Assembly (NCBI GenBank): GCA_958402445.1
Contig: CATXTO010000009.1
Location: 6,773 to 70,772, forward strand
Source: an uncultured Eubacteriales bacterium
GTDB lineage: Bacteria; Bacillota; Clostridia; Oscillospirales; Oscillospiraceae
Length of the DNA: 64,000 bases
Direction: 5' to 3'
This document shows, piece by piece, positions 52,450-60,278 of this stretch (its first letter is position 1; every line of letters starts with the position of its first letter). A program made the position numbers and the translations under genes. The notes under the pieces were generated by a model. The model was not told the DNA's origin. It did not search any database and saw only the letters and a list, made by a program, of their open reading frames with translations.

Positions 52450-52598
52450 GAAAGAAAACCGTCAGGGTTTTCTTTCGCGTACAATCAAACGACTTTTTGA
52501 AACTTTTTATGGTGTTTCAAAAAGTCCAACAGCCTGCCGGCAAAGCCCCAAGGGACTTTGCCGGCAGGCTGTTGGGCCGCCGGGAAGTCCCGGCGGCC
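52450..52598. repeat. Cluster of four perfect hairpins after the M18 peptidase gene
   Basis: In a row stand GAAAGAAAACC/GGTTTTCTTTC (52450-52476), GACTTTTTGAAAC/GTTTCAAAAAGTC (52491-52526), an 18-bp stem with arm AACAGCCTGCCGGCAAAG (52528-52573) and GGCCGCCGGG/CCCGGCGGCC (52575-52598). The last starts 9 nt beyond the peptidase stop. They may act as terminators or be mobile palindromes. Confidence 0.7.
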
Positions 52599-52606
52599 CT
52601 TCGCAC

Positions 52607-53998
52607 TTATTTTCCTTGATAAACCGCTTCCATCGCCTTCATGGTCATGTAGGTATCGAACTTGCTGACCAATTCCCAAGGCGCGTGCATGGACAGCACG
52701 GGCACGCCGGCGTCCACAGTGACGATATTCCGGTTGGCCATATAAGCCGCCACCGTTCCGCCGCCGCCCTGGTCCACCTTGCCCAGGGTCGCCGTCTGCC
52801 ACACCACGCCCGCTTCCTCAAACAGGGTGCGGACATAACCCATGGCCTCAGCCGAAGCGTCGGAGGCGCCGCCCTTGCCCTTAGAGCCTGTGTATTTGCA
52901 GATACCCACGCCGTAGTTCAGCTTGGCATTGTTGCGCTTGTCGCAGGTATCGGGAAAATTGGGGTCAAAAGCGTTGGTCACATCGGCAGACAGGCAGAAG
53001 GCGTTCTCAAAGCAGCGGTTGAGGCTGGCGCCCTGGCCGTCGCACAAATCCTGGACGAAGGTCTCAAAGCACTGGGATTGCATACCCGAAATACCAACGG
53101 AGCCGATCTCCTCCTTGTCCGCCAAAACGCACACGGCAGTCTTCGCCGGTGTTCCCAGCTCCAGCAGCGGTTTTAGCGCGGCATAGGCGCAGACCCGGTC
53201 GTCGTGGCCGTAAGCGCCCAGCAGGCTCCGATCCAGGCCTACCTCGCGGCACTTGCCTGCGGGGACGATGGTCAGCTCGGCAGACACGAAATCCGACTCT
53301 ACGATGCCATACTTCTCATGCAGCAGGTTTAAAACCGCCAGCTTAACCCGTTCCTTCCCGTCGTCGCCTGCAAAGGGCTCCGTACCCAGAATGACATTGA
53401 GCTGCTCGCCTGCAATGCCCTCGGCCAGGGTCTTTTTCATCTGATCGGCGGACAGGTGAATCAGCAAATCAGATACGCAGAAAACAGGGTCCGTATCCGC
53501 TTCGCCAATGGTCACCGTAATTGTCTCACCGTTCTTCTTATAAATGACCCCGTGCAGAGCCAGGGGTACTGTGGTCCACTGGTATTTCTTGATGCCGCCG
53601 TAATAATGCGTTTTCAGGTAGGCGATCTCCATGTCTTCGTACAGGGGATTCGGCTTGATGTCCAGCCGGGGGCTGTCCACATGGGCCGCGCTGATGTTGA
53701 TGCCCTCGTTTAAGTTCCTCTCTCCGATGACGGCCAGCATCAGGCTCTTGCCCCGGTTGTTCCGATAGACCCGGTCACCGGTCTTCAGGGCCATGCCGGG
53801 CTCCAGGGGCCGGAAGCCGGCCTTCTCCGCAGCGGCTACGGCATAGGTCACGGCCTCCCGCTCGGTTTTGGCCGCATCCATAAACGCGCAATAGGACTTG
53901 CAAAAATCCTCCATCTCCGCCCGCTGTGCCGCGCTGAGGCGGTCATAACCGTTTTTTGGCTGATACAGCAGTTTCTCCCGAAGCGCTTCATTGGTCAT
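52607..53998 (-). CDS. M18-family aminopeptidase
   Basis: The 463-residue zinc aminopeptidase has the M18 metal ligands: AAHVDSPRLDIKPN, DKEEIGSVGISGMQS, YGHDDRVCAYAAL and the C-terminal SMHAPWELVSKFDTYMTMKA. M18 enzymes form tetrahedral dodecamers in the cytosol and release N-terminal, often acidic, residues. Length is typical. GGAGG precedes the ATG. The gene appears monocistronic. Confidence 0.94.
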   Translation of the reverse strand: MTNEALREKLLYQPKNGYDRLSAAQRAEMEDFCKSYCAFMDAAKTEREAVTYAVAAAEKAGFRPLEPGMALKTGDRVYRNNRGKSLMLAVIGERNLNEGINISAAHVDSPRLDIKPNPLYEDMEIAYLKTHYYGGIKKYQWTTVPLALHGVIYKKNGETITVTIGEADTDPVFCVSDLLIHLSADQMKKTLAEGIAGEQLNVILGTEPFAGDDGKERVKLAVLNLLHEKYGIVESDFVSAELTIVPAGKCREVGLDRSLLGAYGHDDRVCAYAALKPLLELGTPAKTAVCVLADKEEIGSVGISGMQSQCFETFVQDLCDGQGASLNRCFENAFCLSADVTNAFDPNFPDTCDKRNNAKLNYGVGICKYTGSKGKGGASDASAEAMGYVRTLFEEAGVVWQTATLGKVDQGGGGTVAAYMANRNIVTVDAGVPVLSMHAPWELVSKFDTYMTMKAMEAVYQGK

Positions 53999-54081
53999 AG
54001 GTGTTCCTCCTTAATTTTTAGTTCCTTCGTCATATTGCCTTCCACCGGCGCCGCAGAAAAGCGCCGCCGACGGACGAACCT

Positions 54082-54669
54082 CTAGTTTTCCCCAGTGGCA
54101 AGGCGCTGAAACAGGGTCAAACACATTTCAAAAAACTCCTGCTTTGTTCCCCTGTTCTCTAGACAGTAATCGCACCGCGTCCGATAATACGCATCGTCCG
54201 GCTGCGCCTGAATCCGACGGGCTGCATAGTCCCGGCTGATCCCCTCCCGGGTCATAAGCCGGGCAATCCGGTCCTCATAGGGCGCGCACACTGCCGCGGT
54301 CCAGGTGCATAGGCTGGCCAAGTCCCCCTCCAGCAGCGCGACCGCGTCAATGGCGGCCAACTCCCCCGGCCATTCCGCCAGCCGACGCAGGACCTCCCGC
54401 CGCACGGCGCTATGAGTGATGGCGTTCAAGGCAATCAGAGCCTCATGGTCGGAAAAGACCAGGTTTCCCAATTCCTTGCGCGCCAGGCGTCCGCCTTGCA
54501 CCATGCCTGGAAACCGCTTTTCGATGTTCGCCAGCAGCTCCAGGTCCTCATCCAGCATAGAGTGGTAAATCTCGTCGCAATCCAGGGCCAGAGCCCCCAG
54601 GGTACGAGCCGCCTCCAGCGCGGTGGTTTTGCCGCAGCCGGAGCCTCCTGTGATACCCAGTATCCTCAC
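54082..54669 (-). CDS. coaE: Dephospho-CoA kinase
   Basis: The 195-residue P-loop kinase performs the last step of coenzyme A synthesis. GITGGSGCGKTTALEA (Walker A), LDCDEIYH and NAITHSAVRREV are visible. GTG at 54669 overlaps the tsaC stop (GTGA), which sets the start; an upstream in-frame extension reads antisense-like sequence of tsaC. Length fits the family. Confidence 0.92.
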   Translation of the reverse strand: MRILGITGGSGCGKTTALEAARTLGALALDCDEIYHSMLDEDLELLANIEKRFPGMVQGGRLARKELGNLVFSDHEALIALNAITHSAVRREVLRRLAEWPGELAAIDAVALLEGDLASLCTWTAAVCAPYEDRIARLMTREGISRDYAARRIQAQPDDAYYRTRCDYCLENRGTKQEFFEMCLTLFQRLATGEN

Positions 54670-55700
54670 AGCTCTTCCTCCGGGTCTACGACCTGAAAGC
54701 CCGCCGCCTTCTTCAGGCGATTCTGCACGGCGAATGCCACACCGCCGCCCTCCGGGCATCGGGCATATACCTTTCCCACAGCCGGATCGTCCAGGATCCT
54801 CAGGGCCGCAAAAAGCCCCGCCGACAGGGTAGCGGGATCGGCCTGCCGGCCATAGGCCAAAGGATTGCACCCTACATACAAGGGCAGCTCCTCCGCAAAG
54901 CACAGCACCCGATCTCCAGGGCCGTAACGCCGACGAATGTATGCCGCCGCCTGATCGCTGCTCCCAGAGACGATGATCACGGGCTCCTGGGGCGCATAGT
55001 GCCGATACTTCATACCTGGCGCCTTCACCACGGCATCCCCCGTAATTGGGGCGGTTACCGCCCGGTCAATCTCCAGCTCTCCCAGGAGCTTCCCCAATTC
55101 CTCCGGCGTCACGCCGCCAGGCCGCAGCAGCCGGGGACGGGCTTCCGTCAAATCCACTATGGTGGATTCCACGCCTACCGCGCAGGGTCCGCCGTCCACC
55201 ACCGCCTCGATCCTCCCATCCAAGTCGTGGAGCACATGCTGGGCCGTGGTGGTGGAGGGCTTCCCAGACAGATTGGCCGATGGCGCGGCTAAAGGAACGC
55301 CGGCTAAACGTATTATTTCCCGGGTCACTGCGGTGACCGGGCAGCGCACCGCCACCGTGGAGAGCCCCGCCGTGGTCCGCCGGGGAACTTTGTCCCGGGC
55401 TGGCAGCACCAAGGTCAGGGGCCCCGGCCAAAACCGCTTCACAAGATGGTAGGCCATGGAAGGAATGCTGTGGCAGTAGTTCTCCAGCATCTCCGGGCCG
55501 GTGACATGCAGAATCAAGGGGTTGTCCTGGGGTCTTCCCTTGACCTCAAAAATCCGGGCCACCGCCCCCTCATTTAGGCCGTCAGCCGCTAGACCGTAGA
55601 CCGTCTCCGTGGGGATGGCCACCAAGCCTCCCCCTCGAATAATTTCCGCCGCAAGGGCCGGTGCCTCCGGGTCCCCGGCGCGCAATCGCAAGGTTTTCAT
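54666..55700 (-). CDS. Threonylcarbamoyl-AMP synthase, Sua5 type
   Basis: The 344-residue protein makes threonylcarbamoyl-AMP for the t6A37 modification of ANN-decoding tRNAs. The YrdC domain shows IPTETVYGLAADG, KGRPQDNPLILH, LPARDKVPRRTTAG and PSANLSGKPS. A C-terminal Sua5 domain follows (APGMKYRHYAPQEP linker). This is the long Sua5 form rather than short TsaC. It starts 10 nt after prfA and couples to coaE. Confidence 0.94.
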   Translation of the reverse strand: MKTLRLRAGDPEAPALAAEIIRGGGLVAIPTETVYGLAADGLNEGAVARIFEVKGRPQDNPLILHVTGPEMLENYCHSIPSMAYHLVKRFWPGPLTLVLPARDKVPRRTTAGLSTVAVRCPVTAVTREIIRLAGVPLAAPSANLSGKPSTTTAQHVLHDLDGRIEAVVDGGPCAVGVESTIVDLTEARPRLLRPGGVTPEELGKLLGELEIDRAVTAPITGDAVVKAPGMKYRHYAPQEPVIIVSGSSDQAAAYIRRRYGPGDRVLCFAEELPLYVGCNPLAYGRQADPATLSAGLFAALRILDDPAVGKVYARCPEGGGVAFAVQNRLKKAAGFQVVDPEEEL

Positions 55701-55710
55701 AGCAAATCCT

Positions 55711-56781
55711 TCAATCCTGGCTGTGCCTGAGCTTTTCGGCCTGGTCCGCCGTGACCAGCGCGTCGATGAGCTCGTCCAGCGAGCCGTCCAGAATGGTGTC
55801 AATCTTATACAGCGTCAGGCCGATGCGGTGGTCCGTCACCCGCCCCTGGGGGAAATTATAGGTGCGGATCCGCTCGTTGCGCATACCGGTTCCCACCTGG
55901 CTCCGGCGCAGGCCCGTAATTTCCCCGGAAACTCTGGCCTGTTCAATTTCGTAGAGTTTAGAAGCCAGCATGCGCATGCATTTCTCCCGATTTTGCACCT
56001 GGCTCCGCTCCTCTTGACAGGAAACGACCAAACCCGAGGGCTTGTGAATGAGTCGGACCGCGGAAGAGGTCTTGTTGATGTGCTGGCCGCCGGCGCCGGA
56101 GGACCGGAATACCTGCATCTCAATGTCCTCCGGCCGCAGCTCCACGTCTACCTCTTCCATCTCCGGCAGCACCGCCACTGTAGCGGTGGAAGTGTGGACC
56201 CGGCCGCCGGATTCCGTCTCCGGCACTCGCTGCACCCGGTGCACCCCGCTTTCAAATTTCAACCGGGACCAGGCGCCGGCGCCGCAGACCAAAAAGTCCG
56301 CCTCCTTTACGCCGCCCAGCTCCGTATCATTATAATTCAACAGTTCGATGCTCCAGCCCCTTGCCGCAGCATACATAGAGTACATGCGAAACAGGCTGTG
56401 GGCAAACAGAGCGCTCTCCTCGCCACCAACGCCGCCGCGGATCTCCATGATGACATCCTTATCGTCGTTGGGGTCCCGGGGCAGCAGCAGAATGCGCAGC
56501 CGTTCCTGAAGCTGCTCCTGTTCCTGTCTGGCCCTGTGCATCTGCTCCTGGCATAGCGCACGCATCTCCAGGTCGGTCTCCGAGGCAAGAAGCTCCCGGG
56601 CCTCTTCCTGGTCCCGCTGCGCCCGGCAAAAGGCCCGATACGCCTCTACCACCGGCTCCAATTCATTTTTTTCCTTCAGGAGCCTTGCCGCCCGGCCGGG
56701 GTCCTGAAAAAAATCCGGCTGCTCCGATTTGGCGCAAAGCTCTTCATAGCGGCTCTCGACCGCACGTAGTTTTTCCAGCAT
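55711..56781 (-). CDS. prfA: Peptide chain release factor 1
   Basis: The 356-residue class I release factor reads UAA and UAG. The GGQ motif (SSGAGGQHINKTSSAVRLIH) and the surrounding domain 3 are intact, and the anticodon-like loop lies in ESGVHRVQRVPETE. prmC, which methylates the GGQ glutamine and often follows prfA, is not adjacent; tsaC follows directly. Confidence 0.96.
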   Translation of the reverse strand: MLEKLRAVESRYEELCAKSEQPDFFQDPGRAARLLKEKNELEPVVEAYRAFCRAQRDQEEARELLASETDLEMRALCQEQMHRARQEQEQLQERLRILLLPRDPNDDKDVIMEIRGGVGGEESALFAHSLFRMYSMYAAARGWSIELLNYNDTELGGVKEADFLVCGAGAWSRLKFESGVHRVQRVPETESGGRVHTSTATVAVLPEMEEVDVELRPEDIEMQVFRSSGAGGQHINKTSSAVRLIHKPSGLVVSCQEERSQVQNREKCMRMLASKLYEIEQARVSGEITGLRRSQVGTGMRNERIRTYNFPQGRVTDHRIGLTLYKIDTILDGSLDELIDALVTADQAEKLRHSQD

Positions 56782-56855
56782 GGATAGACCTCACAAATCA
56801 TCTTTCTCATGCATTGTACCAGCAATTTGGGGAAAAGTAAACCCGCGGTAAAAAA

Positions 56856-57665
56856 TTAGGCCCTTTCGTACGTCAAAAGGGCCATAGAAGCCCGGTCCGA
56901 GAGCGTTTGCAGGGCGGACAGCCGCTGGGCGCCGGCCTGGGTAATCCGCCAGAAATGGGGCGTCATGGCCAAAAGGTTCTGGATTTGATTGCCCGAAACA
57001 GCAAAGGAAAACGTCACGGGCCTTCGCTCCAAAAGCCGGAAGCCGGGAAAGTCCGGCTGCAGATTCTTTTCCCGGTGCAGAAGCGTGGGGTAAATCACCC
57101 GTTTCAGCGCCAGCAGGTGGTCCTCCGCGGCCAGCGCATGCAGTAGCACGCCGCCGGGCCGCAGAACCCTGGCAAACTCCCCCGGCACCGCCGGCGCAAA
57201 CAAACACAGCAGCAGGTCAAAGCTTTCGTCCGGAAAAGGCAGGTGCGCCGCCGTGCCGCAAAGCCAGCAGGCGCGCCGATATCGTCCGGCGGCAAACCGA
57301 ACCGCCTCCTTGGAGATATCCAGACCGGTCAGCGCGGCGCCGGGTAGGCAGTCGGCCACCTGAACGCTGTAATAGCCCTCCCCGCAGCCCACGTCTAAAA
57401 TCTGCCTGGCCCGCGGGGCCCAATTCTCCGCCGCCTGACAGACGGACTGGGCCATGGGCGCGTAAAACCTCCCATCGAGAAACGCCCGGCGGGCGGCCAC
57501 CTGTTCCCGGGTGTCTCCGGGATGGAGCGCATGTTTCTGTGTCACAGGCAATAGATTCACATAGCCCTGCCGCGCCACATCAAAGCTGTGCCCCTGCGGA
57601 CAAGTCCACACGCGGGAGCCTTGGCGCAAAGCGCCGGAACAAATCGGGCATCGTATCTCCGGCAT
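56856..57665 (-). CDS. 23S rRNA (guanine-N1)-methyltransferase, RlmA type
   Basis: The 269-residue protein begins with a zinc site (CPICSGAL, then CPQGHSFD) followed by ARQGYVNLLPV. It has a Rossmann methyltransferase fold (QILDVGCGEGYYSVQ, the SAM loop; LCLFAPAVPGEFARVLRPGG). RlmA-type enzymes methylate G745 or G748 in helix 35 of 23S rRNA, and some alter macrolide sensitivity. ATG at 57665 follows AAAGGAG. Which guanine is used cannot be told. Confidence 0.9.
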   Translation of the reverse strand: MPEIRCPICSGALRQGSRVWTCPQGHSFDVARQGYVNLLPVTQKHALHPGDTREQVAARRAFLDGRFYAPMAQSVCQAAENWAPRARQILDVGCGEGYYSVQVADCLPGAALTGLDISKEAVRFAAGRYRRACWLCGTAAHLPFPDESFDLLLCLFAPAVPGEFARVLRPGGVLLHALAAEDHLLALKRVIYPTLLHREKNLQPDFPGFRLLERRPVTFSFAVSGNQIQNLLAMTPHFWRITQAGAQRLSALQTLSDRASMALLTYERA

Positions 57666-57759
57666 TTTACTGTCTCCTTTGCCGGCAGCGCTGTCGCGCC
57701 GCCTTGTTTTCCGGCCTGAGCCGGCTTTTTGATGGACTTCCAAAAAGGAGTGGATTGTC

Positions 57760-58494
57760 ATGAAAAAATCACCGTGGGTGGCCTGTGCCGTCCGGGCCGT
57801 TGCCCGGCTTTTATTTTTGTGTCTGCTGCTGGCCCCTCTGTCTCCGGCGCGGGCCGCAGATCCCAAGTACTTGGCCCTGACCTTCGACGACGGGCCGTCC
57901 GGCCGGTTTACCCGAAAGCTGCTGGAGGGTTTGGAAGACAGGGACGCCAAGGTCACCTTTTTCCTCTGCGGATACCGGCTGGAGATTTACCCGGAGCTGG
58001 CAAACGCGATGCTAGACCAGGGCCACGAGATCGGCCTGCACGGCTACAGCCATAAATGTATGGCAAAAATGGACCCGGTTAAGCTGGACCGGGAGCTGGA
58101 GGACACGGCCGCTCTTCTGACCGCCCAAACCGGTCAGAATTTTTCTCTGCTGCGGCCTCCCGGCGGCATAGCCAATCAAACCGTTACCCATGCCGCCCAG
58201 GCGCATGGACTGACGCTGGTCACCTGGTCCGTGGACCCGAAGGACTGGGACACCAACAACCAGGAGACGGTGGTCCGCCGGGTGGTGGAACGGGCCCAAG
58301 ACGGGGACATTATTTTGCTCCACGATATGTCCGACAGTTCCGTCGCCGCCGCGCTGGAAATTATCGACACCCTGACCGAGCAGGGCTATGTATTCGTGAC
58401 TGTTTCAGATTTGGCCGCCCTGCGAGGCGAGGCCTTGCAGGCGGGTGTTCTGTACTCGGAATTCCGCATTAAAGATGATACATCTTTGCGATGA
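57760..58494 (+). CDS. Secreted polysaccharide deacetylase
   Basis: The 244-residue protein has a signal peptide (residues 1 to about 33, ending ARA) and a NodB domain: LALTFDDGPSG (motif 1), the HGYSH zinc motif, RPPGGIAN (motif 3), TWSVDPKDWD and IILLHDMSDSS. It probably removes N-acetyl groups from cell-wall peptidoglycan, possibly in spore cortex formation (PdaA/PdaB-like). AAAGGAG precedes ATG. Its 3' end overlaps the convergent SDR gene by 26 bp. Confidence 0.92.
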   Translation: MKKSPWVACAVRAVARLLFLCLLLAPLSPARAADPKYLALTFDDGPSGRFTRKLLEGLEDRDAKVTFFLCGYRLEIYPELANAMLDQGHEIGLHGYSHKCMAKMDPVKLDRELEDTAALLTAQTGQNFSLLRPPGGIANQTVTHAAQAHGLTLVTWSVDPKDWDTNNQETVVRRVVERAQDGDIILLHDMSDSSVAAALEIIDTLTEQGYVFVTVSDLAALRGEALQAGVLYSEFRIKDDTSLR

Positions 58495-59290
58495 TCGCCT
58501 CCGCCGCCCAATTGGGCAGAATCCGGCCCAGGAACGGGAAAATCCGGTAAATTCCGCCCACCGCTTTTACACTGGGCAGGCGCTTCCGCTCCAGCAGGCG
58601 CAACGCCATGCGGGTGACGCAGGCCGGGTCCTTTCCGGTCTGCTCATCTCGGGCCATCTGCTCCACCGCCCGGCGACAGGCCTCCCGGTAAGGGCTGTCC
58701 GCAGCGGCTGCCGCCATCCGGCGAGCCTGGGTAAAGCCGGTCTTCAGATCTCCCGGCTCAATGAGAGCGGCCTGGATACCATAGGGGCGCAACTCCATGC
58801 GCAGGCACTCGGTTTGCTTGCGCAGGGCTGCTTTGGACATGGAATACAGGCTCTGAAAGGGCAGGGCAAATTCCCCGCCGATGGAACCGATGTTTAAAAT
58901 GATGCCCTCTCCCCTGGCCCGCATGCCGGGCAGCACCTCCCGAGCTACCCGCAGCGGTCCCACCGCGTTCACATCCAGCTGCTCCAGCGCCTCCTGGCCC
59001 GTACAGTCCTCCACCGCGCCGGCCAGCCCGGAGCCGGCGCAGTTGACTAGGATATCAATCCGTCCGGCCTCCTGCAGGATTCTCTCCACACAGGCCTTCA
59101 CAGAGCTGTCCTGGGTGACGTCCAGTTGGATTGGCCGCAACTCCCCCCGCTCCGTTTGATAGGGTTCCGGCAGCCGTCGCGCACCGCCGTATACCAGGGC
59201 ACCCCGCCCCGCCAGGGCTCTGGCTATGTCCTTGCCGATTCCGGAGCTGGCTCCTGTGACCAGCGCCACTCGGCCCGCAATTCGTTCCAT
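58469..59290 (-). CDS. Short-chain dehydrogenase/reductase
   Basis: The 273-residue SDR has VALVTGASSGIGKDIARAL (NAD(P) loop), LVNCAGSG, the catalytic Ser in NIGSIGG and the YSMSK catalytic pair. The substrate is unknown; small-molecule ketone or lipid reductases have similar lengths. ATG at 59290 follows GGAGGAG, and the 23-residue upstream extension lacks homology. It converges with the deacetylase gene. Confidence 0.92.
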   Translation of the reverse strand: MERIAGRVALVTGASSGIGKDIARALAGRGALVYGGARRLPEPYQTERGELRPIQLDVTQDSSVKACVERILQEAGRIDILVNCAGSGLAGAVEDCTGQEALEQLDVNAVGPLRVAREVLPGMRARGEGIILNIGSIGGEFALPFQSLYSMSKAALRKQTECLRMELRPYGIQAALIEPGDLKTGFTQARRMAAAAADSPYREACRRAVEQMARDEQTGKDPACVTRMALRLLERKRLPSVKAVGGIYRIFPFLGRILPNWAAEAIIAKMYHL

Positions 59291-59628
59291 GGACTCTCCT
59301 CCTTCCGGACAACCGTCCGGGTTTTTTATCGTTATATCACGTTTTGGCCCCTTTCGCAACTAACACGCCCCAAGTTTGACAAGGGTCTTTCCTTTTTCGC
59401 ACCGGCGATATAAAAATAATTGCCAAATGGCCTGCAGCCTGCTGTTTAGGTGGTATTGTATGCCAGAAAGAAATGCTGATTTTGGAGTCCCTACGGCGGA
59501 AGGCTCTGGCGGCTGGATTCGAAACTGCCTTCCGCCCCGCCCCAGCTCGGTCTTTTCCTGCGCCGGGCCGAACGGAAATCGGCGGCATCCACACAGAACA
59601 TCAAAGGAGCGCATGCTGCCGCAGTTAA
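59291..59628. other. Gene-free stretch upstream of the SDR gene
   Basis: I see no supported gene or RNA. TTGACA-like and TATAAC-like elements occur near 59330-59380 but give no clear promoter pair. Confidence 0.35.
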
Positions 59629-60084
59629 TTGGGGTACCATGGCGGCGGTCCTGGCTACCGGAGGCTCGAAATTTTGAATTTTATCCCTGGGCTATGCCCT
59701 GTGCGCGGTGGACTTATCCCAGTTATATCCTGTGGCGGTGCGCAAAACACCACCGCCGCATTGATTCTGGCCGTGGCCTCGTGGTTCGTGCAGCAGGGTT
59801 ACCCGATAGAGGGCATCGACGCCTATGTGATCTCTTCGATTCTGTCCACCCGACTCAAGCCAGTACTGGCGGAGCTGGAAATCACCATTCTCGCAGGCCG
59901 AGACCTCCGGGCCTTCCAATTGCTGGCCAAGCGTGCGGACTGGGTGGACGGGCTTCAGCAGATCTATGTTTTACCTCTGCCGACGCCAGACAAATTCTGC
60001 ATTGGGCGACCGGCCAGGTCTTCACCCGCGTTCTGGGGAATGCCGTCGTATTCAAGCGCACCCCTGCGGGTCAGGCGTCGCTAA
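59629..60084 (+). pseudogene. Possible decayed gene of unknown family
   Basis: An open frame of 151 codons has a protein-like central part (TTAALILAVASWFVQQGYPI, then DAYVISSILSTRLKPVLAEL and AGRDLRAFQLLAKRADWVDG). After about 59990 a neighbouring frame reads RQILHWATGQVFTRVLGNAV and VFKRTPAGQASLNRFL, which also looks protein-like. A frameshift is therefore suspected. There is no good ribosome site and no family is recognised. It may be only a chance open frame in GC-rich DNA. Confidence 0.25.
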
Positions 60085-60123
60085 ATCGCTTCTTGTTCAG
60101 CGCAGGCGTGAGATCAGAATCAG

Positions 60124-60175
60124 AAAAACAAAAGAGCCCCATACCAGCGCGTTCGTATGGCTGGTGTGGGGCTCT
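60124..60175 (-). terminator. Strong terminator of the PHP-UvrD gene
   Basis: AGAGCCCCATACCAGC pairs with GCTGGTGTGGGGCTCT (60133-60175, one mismatch). On the minus strand it is followed by TTTTGTTTTT. It lies about 100 nt beyond the helicase stop. Confidence 0.85.
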
Positions 60176-60278
60176 GCGACTGTAGCAACCGCAAAAGAAC
60201 CAAAGGCGGATATCCATTAGTTTTAAGTCAGGCTACCTTAGGCCTGTGTCTGCGTCCTTGCCTGCGAGTGCTGATTTT

